From Kribbella sp. NBC_01245 (GTDB taxonomy: Bacteria; Actinomycetota; Actinomycetes; Propionibacteriales; Kribbellaceae), in NCBI RefSeq assembly GCF_036226525.1, contig NZ_CP108487.1, positions 682,001-746,000 on the forward strand: a stretch of 64,000 bases of DNA, given 5' to 3'. A program made the translations under genes and the position numbers. The notes below the pieces were generated by a model. It was not told the DNA's origin, did not search any database, and saw only the letters and a program-made list of their open reading frames with translations. This document shows positions 1 to 7,410 of this stretch, piece after piece (position 1 is the first letter of the stretch; each line of letters begins with the position of its first letter).

Positions 1-476
1 CGGGTGATCCGGTACGACTTGGCTTCGGGCACCCGCCGCGACCAGCGGAACTTGATCCAGCCGGCTTTCGGCACCCACACCCGACCCCACTTGCGGTTGA
101 TCCGCTCGACCCGCTGGGCCTGTGGCCCGACGATCCGGAACCCCTCGTGCCGGCCGGCGCTGCGCCACGTCGGCCTGGCATGGGTACCACCCCAGAAGTA
201 CCGCCACGCCTGATCAAGATCACGCAACGCCTGCTGTTGCACCGTCTGCGACCCGGCCGCCAGCCACGGCTCCGCGGCGCGGGCTTCGGTCAGTTGCGCC
301 GCCTGGGCCACGTATCCGGGGGTGGGTGGCCGTCCTGGTCGCCACATCAGCCGTTGTTCCAGCCCCAGGTTCCACACGTACCGGGCGTGGCCGCAGTGCC
401 CCAGCAACGCGGTCTCCTGCGCGGGGGTCGGGACAAGCCGGTACCTGGACACACCACCAATGGTGGCGGCCGCCAC
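1..476 (-). CDS. tnpB: TnpB / OrfB of an IS200/IS605-type element, N-terminal part (runs off the left edge)
   Basis: Reading the minus strand from a GTG at 474-476 gives an open frame to base 1, about 158 residues, with the N-terminal pattern of TnpB/OrfB proteins. It starts near RYRLVPTPAQETALLGHCGH, continues HARYVWNLGLEQR, then SQTVQQQALRDLDQAWRYF, and reaches KAGWIKFRWSR, the early helix-turn-helix and beta parts of the family. TnpB proteins are RNA-guided DNA nucleases carried by IS200/IS605 elements, guided by an RNA made from the element's far end. The catalytic RuvC part and zinc finger would lie left of the window, so activity cannot be judged. GTG 474-476 is preferred because an AGGAAA lies about 6 nt upstream; a GTG at 480-482 is possible. 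No tnpA is visible. Confidence 0.85.
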   Translation of the reverse strand, partial: MAAATIGGVSRYRLVPTPAQETALLGHCGHARYVWNLGLEQRLMWRPGRPPTPGYVAQAAQLTEARAAEPWLAAGSQTVQQQALRDLDQAWRYFWGGTHARPTWRSAGRHEGFRIVGPQAQRVERINRKWGRVWVPKAGWIKFRWSRRVPEAKSYRIT

Positions 477-489
477 CGACACTTTCCTG

Positions 490-545
490 AAGGGAGGGAC
501 CGGCGCTACCTCCCCACCCTAAAGGACGGGATTTCCACGCCGGTA
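490..545. other. possible boundary region of the TnpB element
   Basis: Between the tnpB start and allB lies a short hairpin-prone GC stretch with CCCACCCTAAAGGACGGG at its centre. It resembles the structured ends of IS200/IS605 elements. I cannot place the exact cleavage site. Its position means the element was inserted immediately upstream of allB, so allB has only about 70 bp of private upstream DNA. Confidence 0.3.
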
Positions 546-550
546 CGCCG

Positions 551-1885
551 ATGACTGCGTTGGACCTTGTCATCCGGGCTCGCCGTGTGCTGAGTACTGC
601 GGGCGAGGGACCGTTGGTCGTCGGCGTCAAGGACGGCCGGATCGCCGCCATCGAGTCCCACGGCTCCGGGCTCATGGGCGCGGAACTGGTCGAACTGGGC
701 GACGACGTGGTGCTGATGCCGGGCGTCGTGGACTCTCACGTCCACGTCAACGATCCGGGGCGCACCGACTGGGAGGGCTTCACCAGCGCGACCAAGGCGG
801 CCGCGGCCGGTGGCGTCACCACGATCATCGATATGCCGCTCAACAGCATCCCGCCGACCTGCGACGTACCGGCTCTTGAGGTGAAGCGGAAGACCGCTCG
901 CGGTCAGGCGTACGTCGATGTCGGGTTCTGGGGTGGTGCGATTCCTGGCAACGTCGCTTCGCTGGAGCCCCTGCACGACGCAGGTGTGTTCGGGTTCAAG
1001 TGCTTCCTGCTGCACTCGGGCGTGGACGAGTTCCCGCCGTTGGACTCTGCGCAGCTCGAATTGGCGATGCGCGAGATCAGCTCGTTCAACGGGTTGTTGA
1101 TCGTGCACGCCGAAGACGCCCACGGGATCGACGCCGCGCCTGTTGCGGACGGGGATAGCTACCTCGGCTTCTTGCGCTCGCGGCCGCGCGAGGCGGAGAA
1201 CGTCGCGGTTGCGGAGGTGATCGAGCTCGCGCGCCGGACTGGATGCCGGGTGCACATCCTGCACGTGTCCAGCGCCGACGTCCTGCCCTTGCTGGCCGCT
1301 GCTCGCCGCGACGGCGTCCCGATCACCGCCGAGACTTGCCCGCATTACCTGACGTTCTGCGCGGAGGAGATCCCGGATGGCGCGACGCAGTACAAGTGCT
1401 GCCCGCCCATCCGCGAAGCCGAGAACCGCGAGCTGCTCTGGCAGGGTTTGCGGGACGGGCTGATCGACCTGGTGGTCTCGGATCACTCGCCGTCGACGGT
1501 CGACCTCAAACACCTGGACACCGGCGACTTCGGTACGGCCTGGGGCGGTATCGCCTCGTTGCAGCTCGGCCTGCCGGCGGTGTGGACCGAGGCGCGCGAG
1601 CGTGGCTTCAGCCTGGCCGACGTCGCCCGCTGGATGTGCCAGACACCTGGCGCGCTTCTGGTCGGTAAGGGTCGGATCGAGATCGGGTACGACGCGGACT
1701 TCTGCGTCTTCGCGCCCGACGACTCGTTCGTGGTCGACGTCAACGCCCTCCACCACAAGAACGCCATCACGCCGTACGCCGGGCGGACGCTCGCCGGCGT
1801 AGTCCGCAGCACCTGGCTGCGCGGCAAACCCATCGACCTCAACGCCGACCCGGTCGGCCGATTGCTTTCGCGAGGAGACCAATGA
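551..1885 (+). CDS. allB: allantoinase (cyclic amidohydrolase)
   Basis: A 444-residue amidohydrolase that opens the hydantoin ring of allantoin to allantoate, a step of purine/ureide catabolism in the cytoplasm. The binuclear metal site is complete: HVH at 63-65, the lysine expected to be carboxylated at 150 (GFKCFL), His186 in HAEDA, His238 in HILHVSS and Asp311 in VSDHSPS. Length is normal for the family. The next gene, allE, overlaps the stop by four bases (ATGA), so the two are co-translated. No regulator or allantoate amidohydrolase is seen here; a TnpB gene points away immediately upstream. Dihydropyrimidinase is the main alternative, but the motifs and the allE partner favour allantoinase. 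Confidence 0.93.
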   Translation: MTALDLVIRARRVLSTAGEGPLVVGVKDGRIAAIESHGSGLMGAELVELGDDVVLMPGVVDSHVHVNDPGRTDWEGFTSATKAAAAGGVTTIIDMPLNSIPPTCDVPALEVKRKTARGQAYVDVGFWGGAIPGNVASLEPLHDAGVFGFKCFLLHSGVDEFPPLDSAQLELAMREISSFNGLLIVHAEDAHGIDAAPVADGDSYLGFLRSRPREAENVAVAEVIELARRTGCRVHILHVSSADVLPLLAAARRDGVPITAETCPHYLTFCAEEIPDGATQYKCCPPIREAENRELLWQGLRDGLIDLVVSDHSPSTVDLKHLDTGDFGTAWGGIASLQLGLPAVWTEARERGFSLADVARWMCQTPGALLVGKGRIEIGYDADFCVFAPDDSFVVDVNALHHKNAITPYAGRTLAGVVRSTWLRGKPIDLNADPVGRLLSRGDQ

Positions 1886-2715
1886 ACCAGCCGCGCTATT
1901 ACTCACCGACGGGCGGGCATCCCGCGCAGACCGAGCTGACCACCGACCGCGCAGTCTTCACCGAGGCGTACGCCGTACTCCCGCGCGGCACGATGCGCGA
2001 CATCGTCACCAGCCAGTTGCCGTTCTGGGAGAACACGCGGCTTTGGGTGCTCGCGCGGCCGCTGTCGGGGTTCGCCGAGACGTTCTCGCAGTACATCGTC
2101 GAGGTCGGACCCGGCGGCGGCAGCGACAAGCCGGAGACGGATCCTGGCGCCGAGGCGGTCCTGTTCGTTGTCGAGGGCAACCTTGTGCTCACGGTCGCCG
2201 GGGAGAAGCATGACCTCACGCCGGGCGGTTATGCGTTCCTGCCGCCGGCCGCCGACTGGACTCTGCGCAACACCAGTGACCAGGTGGCCCGGTTCCACTT
2301 CGTCCGCAAGGCCTACGAGGCGGTGGAGGGTATCGACGTACCCGACGCTTTTGTCACGAACGAGGTCGATGTCGAGGGTAACGTGATGCCGGGCACCGAA
2401 GGCGTGTGGTCGACGCAGCGGTTCGTCGACCCGCTCGACGTACGGCACGACATGCACGTCAACATCGTCTCGTTCGAACCCGGTGGCGTGATCCCCTTCC
2501 CGGAGACGCACGTGATGGAGCATGGCATCTACGTGCTCGAAGGCAAGGCGGTCTACCTGCTCAACAAGGATTGGGTCGAGGTGCAAGAGGGCGACTTCCT
2601 CTGGCTCCGCGCCTTCTGCCCCCAAGCCTGCTACGCCGGCGGCCCATCTCGCTTCCGCTACCTAATCTACAAAGACGTAAACCGCCACCCGAAACTGCCA
2701 AGCCGACTCCTCTGA
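1882..2715 (+). CDS. allE: (S)-ureidoglycine aminohydrolase, bicupin
   Basis: A 277-residue protein with two cupin domains, matching the family that hydrolyses (S)-ureidoglycine to ureidoglycolate and ammonia after allantoate is opened. The first cupin covers roughly residues 70-140 (EAVLFVVEGNLVLTVAGEKH and GGYAFLPPAADW). The second covers 185-260 (VISFEPGG region, ETHVMEHGIYVLEGKAVYLL), holding the His/Glu metal ligands expected in the C-terminal cupin. The start ATG overlaps the allB stop. Together the two genes convert allantoin toward ureidoglycolate and release nitrogen; the enzyme acting on allantoate must be elsewhere. Confidence 0.92.
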   Translation: MNQPRYYSPTGGHPAQTELTTDRAVFTEAYAVLPRGTMRDIVTSQLPFWENTRLWVLARPLSGFAETFSQYIVEVGPGGGSDKPETDPGAEAVLFVVEGNLVLTVAGEKHDLTPGGYAFLPPAADWTLRNTSDQVARFHFVRKAYEAVEGIDVPDAFVTNEVDVEGNVMPGTEGVWSTQRFVDPLDVRHDMHVNIVSFEPGGVIPFPETHVMEHGIYVLEGKAVYLLNKDWVEVQEGDFLWLRAFCPQACYAGGPSRFRYLIYKDVNRHPKLPSRLL

Positions 2716-3026
2716 CCGCTCACGCCCGGACCGCCAGGTCCACACGACGGCCCGATACAGGGCGAACGAGGACGCATACGGCGACCGCGTGGTGCTGGTC
2801 GTCCGCAAACCGGCACAGCCTTCACGACATCTGGGGACAACTCTCCCGCGAAGTGCCTTGTTGTGCTTGCACACGCGCGACATAACCAGGCACCTCGCGG
2901 AAGGGGGTGTCCACAAGTCGGCCCGCAGGGTTGGGAAAGTGGGAATCCCCGTGTACGGCGTCCCACGGCCGAAGCCCTCCGGCGGCGACCGGCGAGCTCT
3001 ACCACTGAGCCCCAGCGGCCCGCCTC
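2716..3026. other. intergenic, no convincing gene
   Basis: About 310 bp between allE and the palindromic sequence bordering the IS110-type element. No reading frame looks coding. Bases 2988-3015, read on the minus strand, contain GGCTCAGTGGTAGAGCTC, which looks like a tRNA D-arm, but no matching acceptor stem or T-arm is present. Confidence 0.6.
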
Positions 3027-3453
3027 CCTCCTCCCGCGAGTGGTCATCCCTGAAGGGGTGGGGTTGTGCAAGGGGCTGGTGGGTGCGTGTTTTGTGGGGT
3101 TCCGGTCGGGTTTTGGGCAGCGTGGTGTGCGGCCGGGGTCAGGGCCGGCCGGAGGCCGCCCGGAGGGCTTGGTCTTGACGCTGGTCGTAGACCATCGCCA
3201 GCCTTGCTGTGACCGGAATGCCGGTATAGGGGTTGTGGGTCGGTTCTCCATCCCTTGTCTTGTGCAAGGGTCCGGCAGGTCGGGTTGCTCGACTGCCCTG
3301 TCATCCCTTCGCCCCGCAGGTCTTGGGGGCATGGAGTGGTTCGGCCCGCAGCGCGCGAGGTCAATCACGTACAACGACCGTGCCCTGGATCACCGGTTCG
3401 GGATCGGGAGGTCTGACCACTCAACGACCCTGCGTGCGCTGCGGTCGAGCTAC

Positions 3454-4485
3454 TCATACCGGGTCCTGGCAGCGGGCCAGCGCACGGATCTCGTGGTCGC
3501 GCAGCCCGTAATAGACCAGGGTGAGTAGTTTGCGGGCCGCGGCGACCTTGGCGATGTTGGTACCGCGGCGTTGCTCGATGCGGTGCCGGTCGGCAGCGAT
3601 CTTGGCCACGGTGGCGTGCTGCACGGCCTCCACCGCTGCCCACCGCACCAGCCGGGAGCCCTGCTTGCTGATGTGACCGCGGTGAACGGTCGTGTCGGAC
3701 TCACGATGCCGCGGGGTCAACCCTGCCCAGCTGGCCAGCGCGGCGGCGTTGGCGAACCGGTGCACATCACCGATCTCGACCACGAACACGGCCGCGAACG
3801 TCGGCCCGACACCAGGCAACTGCTGAATCACCCGATACCCCTCATCACCGGCCAGCCGGGCCGCAATCAACGCCGCGAACCGGGCCTCTTCCCGATCAAG
3901 ATGATCGATCAGATCCAGCAGCGACCCGACCCGGACCGCATACGCCGCCGGCAACCGGCACCCCGCCAGCCATTCGCGCCCGGCGACACCGAACAGGTCA
4001 CTCACCCTCGCCCCGAGACCATTCTTGGCCAGCACCGCATGAACCTGCGCCTTCAACCCCGACCGGACCTTCACCAGCTTGGCCCGATACCGCACCAGCT
4101 CCCGCACCTCCCGCACCGGCGGCGGCGCGATCCACGCCTGCGGCAACCGCCCCATCCGCAACAAATCCGCCAGATCGAACGCGTCCCGGACATCGTTTTT
4201 CACCCGCCGGTACCTGAACCCTTTCACCCCCAGCGGATGCGCCAAATACACCTCCGCACCCGCCGCCCGCAGCTCGTCCACCGCCCAGTACCAGCCATAC
4301 GTGGCCTCGACCACGACCCGCGGCACCGGACCCGCCAACCCGATCTGCTCGCGCAACACCTCACGGTCATTCACAATCCGGACCCACCCCAACGACTCAC
4401 CAGACTCAGACTGACGAGCAATCACCGAACGCCGCCGATGCAGATCAATACCCACAACCTGCCGACCGTCGTACTCTGCACACAT
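3454..4485 (-). CDS. IS110 family transposase (DEDD, Transposase_20)
   Basis: A 343-residue recombinase with the two-domain IS110 plan. The N-terminal DEDD RuvC-like part has VGIDLHRRRSV (Asp near 13), VVVEATYGWYW (Glu) and KNDVRDAFDLADLLR (two Asp). The C-terminal Tnp_20 domain has LPGVGPTFAAVFVVEIGD, a helix-hairpin-helix-like stretch, and SKQGSRLVRWAAVEA, which holds the predicted catalytic serine. Start ATG 4483-4485 is chosen because GGAAGGAGG lies about 8 nt upstream; an upstream frame extension to 4533 lacks such a site. All key residues are present and there is no frameshift, so the element may be active. Confidence 0.93.
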   Translation of the reverse strand: MCAEYDGRQVVGIDLHRRRSVIARQSESGESLGWVRIVNDREVLREQIGLAGPVPRVVVEATYGWYWAVDELRAAGAEVYLAHPLGVKGFRYRRVKNDVRDAFDLADLLRMGRLPQAWIAPPPVREVRELVRYRAKLVKVRSGLKAQVHAVLAKNGLGARVSDLFGVAGREWLAGCRLPAAYAVRVGSLLDLIDHLDREEARFAALIAARLAGDEGYRVIQQLPGVGPTFAAVFVVEIGDVHRFANAAALASWAGLTPRHRESDTTVHRGHISKQGSRLVRWAAVEAVQHATVAKIAADRHRIEQRRGTNIAKVAAARKLLTLVYYGLRDHEIRALARCQDPV

Positions 4486-4640
4486 AAGGGGCCTCCTTCC
4501 CCACTCGTGCAAAACCTGCACACCGAGCATCACTCGGAAACCACGACGGGCGGGAGGCCCCGCCCCTTCATCGCATCACGTCTGCACCTCCCCAGCATCT
4601 GCACATCTTGCAGCGCGGCCGTCGCCCACCCCGCGACCTT
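4486..4640 (-). ncRNA. candidate bridge RNA region of the IS110 element
   Basis: In IS110-group elements the bridge RNA comes from the non-coding end upstream of the transposase. Read on the minus strand, this 155-base stretch has several small hairpins (CCGAG-tgatg-CTCGG, GTGCA-gg-TTTTGCAC, and GGGCGGG paired with CCCGCCC), ending at the transposase ribosome site. Position and size fit; no target-binding loop is proven. The longer non-coding 3' side (3046-3453) is an alternative location, as in the IS1111 branch. Confidence 0.35.
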
Positions 4641-4676
4641 CCGCGAGTGGTCAGGTTCGGACGCGACCACTCGCGG
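4641..4676. repeat. 12-bp perfect palindrome at the right edge of the IS110 element
   Basis: CCGCGAGTGGTC (4641-4652), a 12-base loop, and GACCACTCGCGG (4665-4676). The same 12-mer also occurs at 3034-3045 on the other side of the element and at 28146-28157 inside the large palindromic element, so it is a recurring local motif and not just an IS end. Confidence 0.7.
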
Positions 4677-4770
4677 GAGGAGGAAGGGAAGGTGGCGGGC
4701 GTTCGATCCGGTACCAGGTTTTCCCGACGTCTAGGCGTGGGAGGGTGCGCGGGTCGGACCGCCAGGTTCC

Positions 4771-4946
4771 TTACGCCGTTGGTAGGCCGAGTGCGGCGCG
4801 CAGTCGGTCGGGGCTCATCGCGCCCGGTGCGGTGGCGGCGGGAAGGAGTCGAGCAGCTTGATCAGGTCGTCGCGTCGGGTGGGATCGCCGGCGGCCTGAC
4901 GCGGTGTGGCTCCCGCAAGCGCCGGAATCGACTCGTCCAACCTCAC
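4771..4946 (-). pseudogene. frameshifted C-terminal fragment of an unidentified protein
   Basis: From 4946 the minus strand reads LDESIPALAGATPRQAAGDP then TRRDDLIKLLDSFPPP before a stop. A shifted frame continues GAMSPDRLRAALGLPTA to a stop at 4771. Joined, these look like the tail of a protein of the type seen at the end of some actinobacterial SEC-C/DUF proteins (an xALxGxTPRQA motif followed by a DRLRAALGL end). The rest of the gene is missing. It is debris next to the IS110 element. Confidence 0.55.
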
Positions 4947-4954
4947 CTGAGGGA

Positions 4955-5206
4955 ATGAAGTTGTTCGTCACGAAACAGGGTGGCCTTCCGGCACTTCCCG
5001 ACACCGGTCACTAGGCCGACCCGTCGTTGGCCGAGCTCTCGACGTACGTCACTGACAACCGGACCGTGCCCTTCATGGACCAGCTCTGGCCGAACCCCAA
5101 GGTGCAACAGACGATGCTCAGCGGTCTGCAAGAAGTCTTCAGCGGCCAGTCCACACCGGACAAGGTCCTCAAGGCGATGGACAGCGACTACAGCGCCGGC
5201 TCCTGA
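4955..5206 (+). pseudogene. remnant of a sugar ABC transporter substrate-binding protein
   Basis: Only the last 80 or so residues remain: KLFVTKQGGLPALPDTG, an in-frame TAG at 5012, then ADPSLAELSTYVTDNRTVPF and WPNPKVQQTMLSGLQEVFSG to the stop at 5204-5206. The pattern (last helix pair with ALPxxxG, a Trp-Pro region and a final helix) is that of family 1 extracellular solute-binding proteins. The internal stop and the missing N-terminus with signal peptide make it non-functional. Confidence 0.7.
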
Positions 5207-5268
5207 CAGGACCAAGTGAGGACTCGCCACGGGTTTTGAGGATCGGATCGCCGAACTAACCTGGAGGT

Positions 5269-7347
5269 ATGCGTGCCGCCAGTGGCGGTTTTGGCAGTGG
5301 GGTTCAGTCGGTGATCAAGTTCCTCGGCTTGAGCATACTGGCGGGCGCGCTGGCAGCCGGGCTGGCCGTTCCGTTCGCCGGCTTCGCGGGAATCGGCACC
5401 GACAAGATCGTGGAGTCGGTTCACGGCCTGCCGGTCGAGCTGGAAACCGAACCGCTGGCCCTCAGGACCAGGATCCTCGCGGCGGACGGCAGCCTGATCG
5501 CCACCCTGTACGAGCAGAACCGCGTCCCGGTGCCGTTGAGCCAGGTCAGCCCGATCATGCGCAGGGCGATCGTGGCGATCGAGGATTCGCGCTTCTATGA
5601 GCACGGCGCCGCCGATTTGAAGGGCACGCTGCGCGCGCTGGTCAACAACCAGGTGGAGGGCACGGTCGAGCAGGGTGGATCCAGCATCACCCAGCAGTAC
5701 GTGAAGCAGAGTCTTCTCGACAAGGCAACGACCGCCGAGGAACGCCGGAAGGCCACGGCCGTGACGTACCAGCGCAAAATGACCGAGTTGCGGTACGCCA
5801 TCGCGGTCGAGAGCCAGTTCTCGAAGGACCAGATCCTCGAGCGGTACTTGAACCTGGTGAACTTCGGCGACGGCGCGTACGGCATCCAGACCGCCGCTCA
5901 GCACTACTTCCGGACCTCGGCCAAGAAGCTCAACCTGCCGCAAGCCGCGCTGCTGGCCGGACTGGTGAAGAACCCGACCGGTTTCGACCCGACGAACAAC
6001 CTGGAGCGCGCCAAGGAACGCCGCGACCTCGTGATCAACCGGATGCTCGAACTGCGCGTCATCTCCCCGCGGCAGGCGATCAACGCACTCAAGACCCCGG
6101 TGATCGACCTCGCCAAGGTGCAGAAGGTCCCTAACGGCTGCGCCAACTCCCGCTATCCCTTCTACTGCGAGTACGTGGTCGCGAAGCTGCTGGATAACCC
6201 AGCGCTCGGCAAGACCGTCGCTGCGCGGGACGACTACCTCAAGACCGGCGGCCTGACCGTCAGGACCTCGCTCGACCCGAGGATCCAGGCCGCCGCGCAG
6301 GCCTCGATCCGGGAGCACAGCAAGACCACCGACAGCGCCATCGCGGCCATCACGGTCGTCGAGCCCGGCAGTGGTCTGGTGAAGGCGATGGTGCAGAGCA
6401 AGCCGTACGGCAAGGGCAAGAACCAGACGTCGTACAACTACAACGTGGAGAAGTCCTACCCCGGTGGTTACGGCGGGTTCCAGAACGGGTCGACGATGAA
6501 GGCGTTCACGCTCGCGGCCGCACTCGAGAAGGGCATCCCGCTCAACTACCGGATCAACTCGCCCGACCAGATCGACCTCAGCGGGAAGAAGTTCACCACC
6601 TGTACGGGCACGACCCGGGATCCGGACTACCGCCCGCGGAACTCGACCAGGAGCGGCAACCTCACGCTGATCGAGGCAACCCGCTACTCGACCAACACCT
6701 ACTTCCTGCAACTCTCCCAGCGAACCGGCCTGTGTGCGCCGGCCACGATCGCCGCCAAACTCGGCATGTACAACGCACAAACGCTCAAGCCACTCGATCA
6801 GGTCGTATCGTTCACGCTCGGCGTCGGCTACGTGACGCCCTTGATGCTGTCGAACGCGTACGCGACCTTCGCGGCCCGCGGCAAGTACTGCCGACCACAC
6901 CTGATCACGTCCTTGCTGAACAAAGATCGTCAGCCGATCAAAACTCCGGGCGTCGATTGCAAACAGGCCATCGCGCCTTCCGTGGCCGACAGCGTCAACC
7001 GCGCGCTCAGCGCCGTCATGGAGCCCGGCGGCACTGGCGGACGCCTGAACTTCGGCAACTGGGACTTGGCCGGCAAGACCGGGACCATCCAGGACAACGA
7101 GGCCGTCTGGTACGCCGGATACGCACCGAATCTCGCGGCGGCCGCGGTGGTGGCCGACGCCAACCTGCCGTACACGAACCTGCAGTACGGCCACACGCTG
7201 GACGGTCAGGACATCTCCGATCCGACCGGCTCCGGCACCGCCGGACCGCTGTGGCGAACCGCGATGGAACGCGCGCTGAAGGGCATGCCGCTCGAGCGCT
7301 TCATCCCGCCGCCCGCGTCAGCCGCAGGCCCTCCCGAGCCCCGCTGA
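5269..7347 (+). CDS. class A penicillin-binding protein (transglycosylase/transpeptidase)
   Basis: A 692-residue bifunctional cell-wall enzyme that polymerises lipid II and cross-links peptidoglycan outside the membrane. One membrane segment is near residues 18-42. The GT51 domain follows with Glu105 in EDSRFYEHG and GGSSITQQYVKQ. The penicillin-binding domain has all three motifs: S408-TMK, S474-TN and K603-TG. There is no long C-terminal PASTA or proline-rich tail beyond a short PPPASAAGPPEP end. The gene stands alone downstream of gene debris and upstream of an acyl-CoA dehydrogenase; no operon partner is evident. Confidence 0.95.
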   Translation: MRAASGGFGSGVQSVIKFLGLSILAGALAAGLAVPFAGFAGIGTDKIVESVHGLPVELETEPLALRTRILAADGSLIATLYEQNRVPVPLSQVSPIMRRAIVAIEDSRFYEHGAADLKGTLRALVNNQVEGTVEQGGSSITQQYVKQSLLDKATTAEERRKATAVTYQRKMTELRYAIAVESQFSKDQILERYLNLVNFGDGAYGIQTAAQHYFRTSAKKLNLPQAALLAGLVKNPTGFDPTNNLERAKERRDLVINRMLELRVISPRQAINALKTPVIDLAKVQKVPNGCANSRYPFYCEYVVAKLLDNPALGKTVAARDDYLKTGGLTVRTSLDPRIQAAAQASIREHSKTTDSAIAAITVVEPGSGLVKAMVQSKPYGKGKNQTSYNYNVEKSYPGGYGGFQNGSTMKAFTLAAALEKGIPLNYRINSPDQIDLSGKKFTTCTGTTRDPDYRPRNSTRSGNLTLIEATRYSTNTYFLQLSQRTGLCAPATIAAKLGMYNAQTLKPLDQVVSFTLGVGYVTPLMLSNAYATFAARGKYCRPHLITSLLNKDRQPIKTPGVDCKQAIAPSVADSVNRALSAVMEPGGTGGRLNFGNWDLAGKTGTIQDNEAVWYAGYAPNLAAAAVVADANLPYTNLQYGHTLDGQDISDPTGSGTAGPLWRTAMERALKGMPLERFIPPPASAAGPPEPR

Positions 7348-7365
7348 GTGGTTCCCACTGGGCTA

Positions 7366-7377
7366 CTTACGAGTAAG
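7366..7377. promoter_or_regulatory. possible operator upstream of the acyl-CoA dehydrogenase
   Basis: CTTAC-GA-GTAAG is a short dyad 34 bp before the GTG start of the acyl-CoA dehydrogenase. It resembles operators of TetR-type regulators of fatty-acid genes, but the regulator is not identified here. Confidence 0.35.
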
Positions 7378-7410
7378 ACTGGTGAGTAGTCAAGCGAGGA
7401 GGGATACGGC

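Larger units (their letters stand above)
3027..4683 (-). mobile_element. IS110-type insertion sequence between palindromic repeats
   Basis: A transposase gene sits in about 1.6 kb of non-coding flank: roughly 408 bp after its stop (3046-3453) and 155 bp before its start (4486-4640). The same 19 bases lie in opposite orientation at 3027-3045 and 4665-4683. On the right they form half of a hairpin (4641-4676). IS110 elements lack ordinary terminal inverted repeats and choose targets through a bridge RNA, and some members are known to insert in REP palindromes. I infer that this one entered a palindromic repeat. The exact ends are not fixed by the sequence alone. Confidence 0.6.

Noticed and set aside
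2988-3015. tRNA gene on the minus strand (D-arm-like GGCTCAGTGGTAGAGCTC)
   Set aside because: No acceptor pairing, anticodon stem or T-arm (GTTCGA-type) follows at the right distance.
5188-7194. Long minus-strand reading frame opposite the penicillin-binding protein
   Set aside because: Mirror frame typical of high-GC DNA. The plus strand has complete catalytic motifs.
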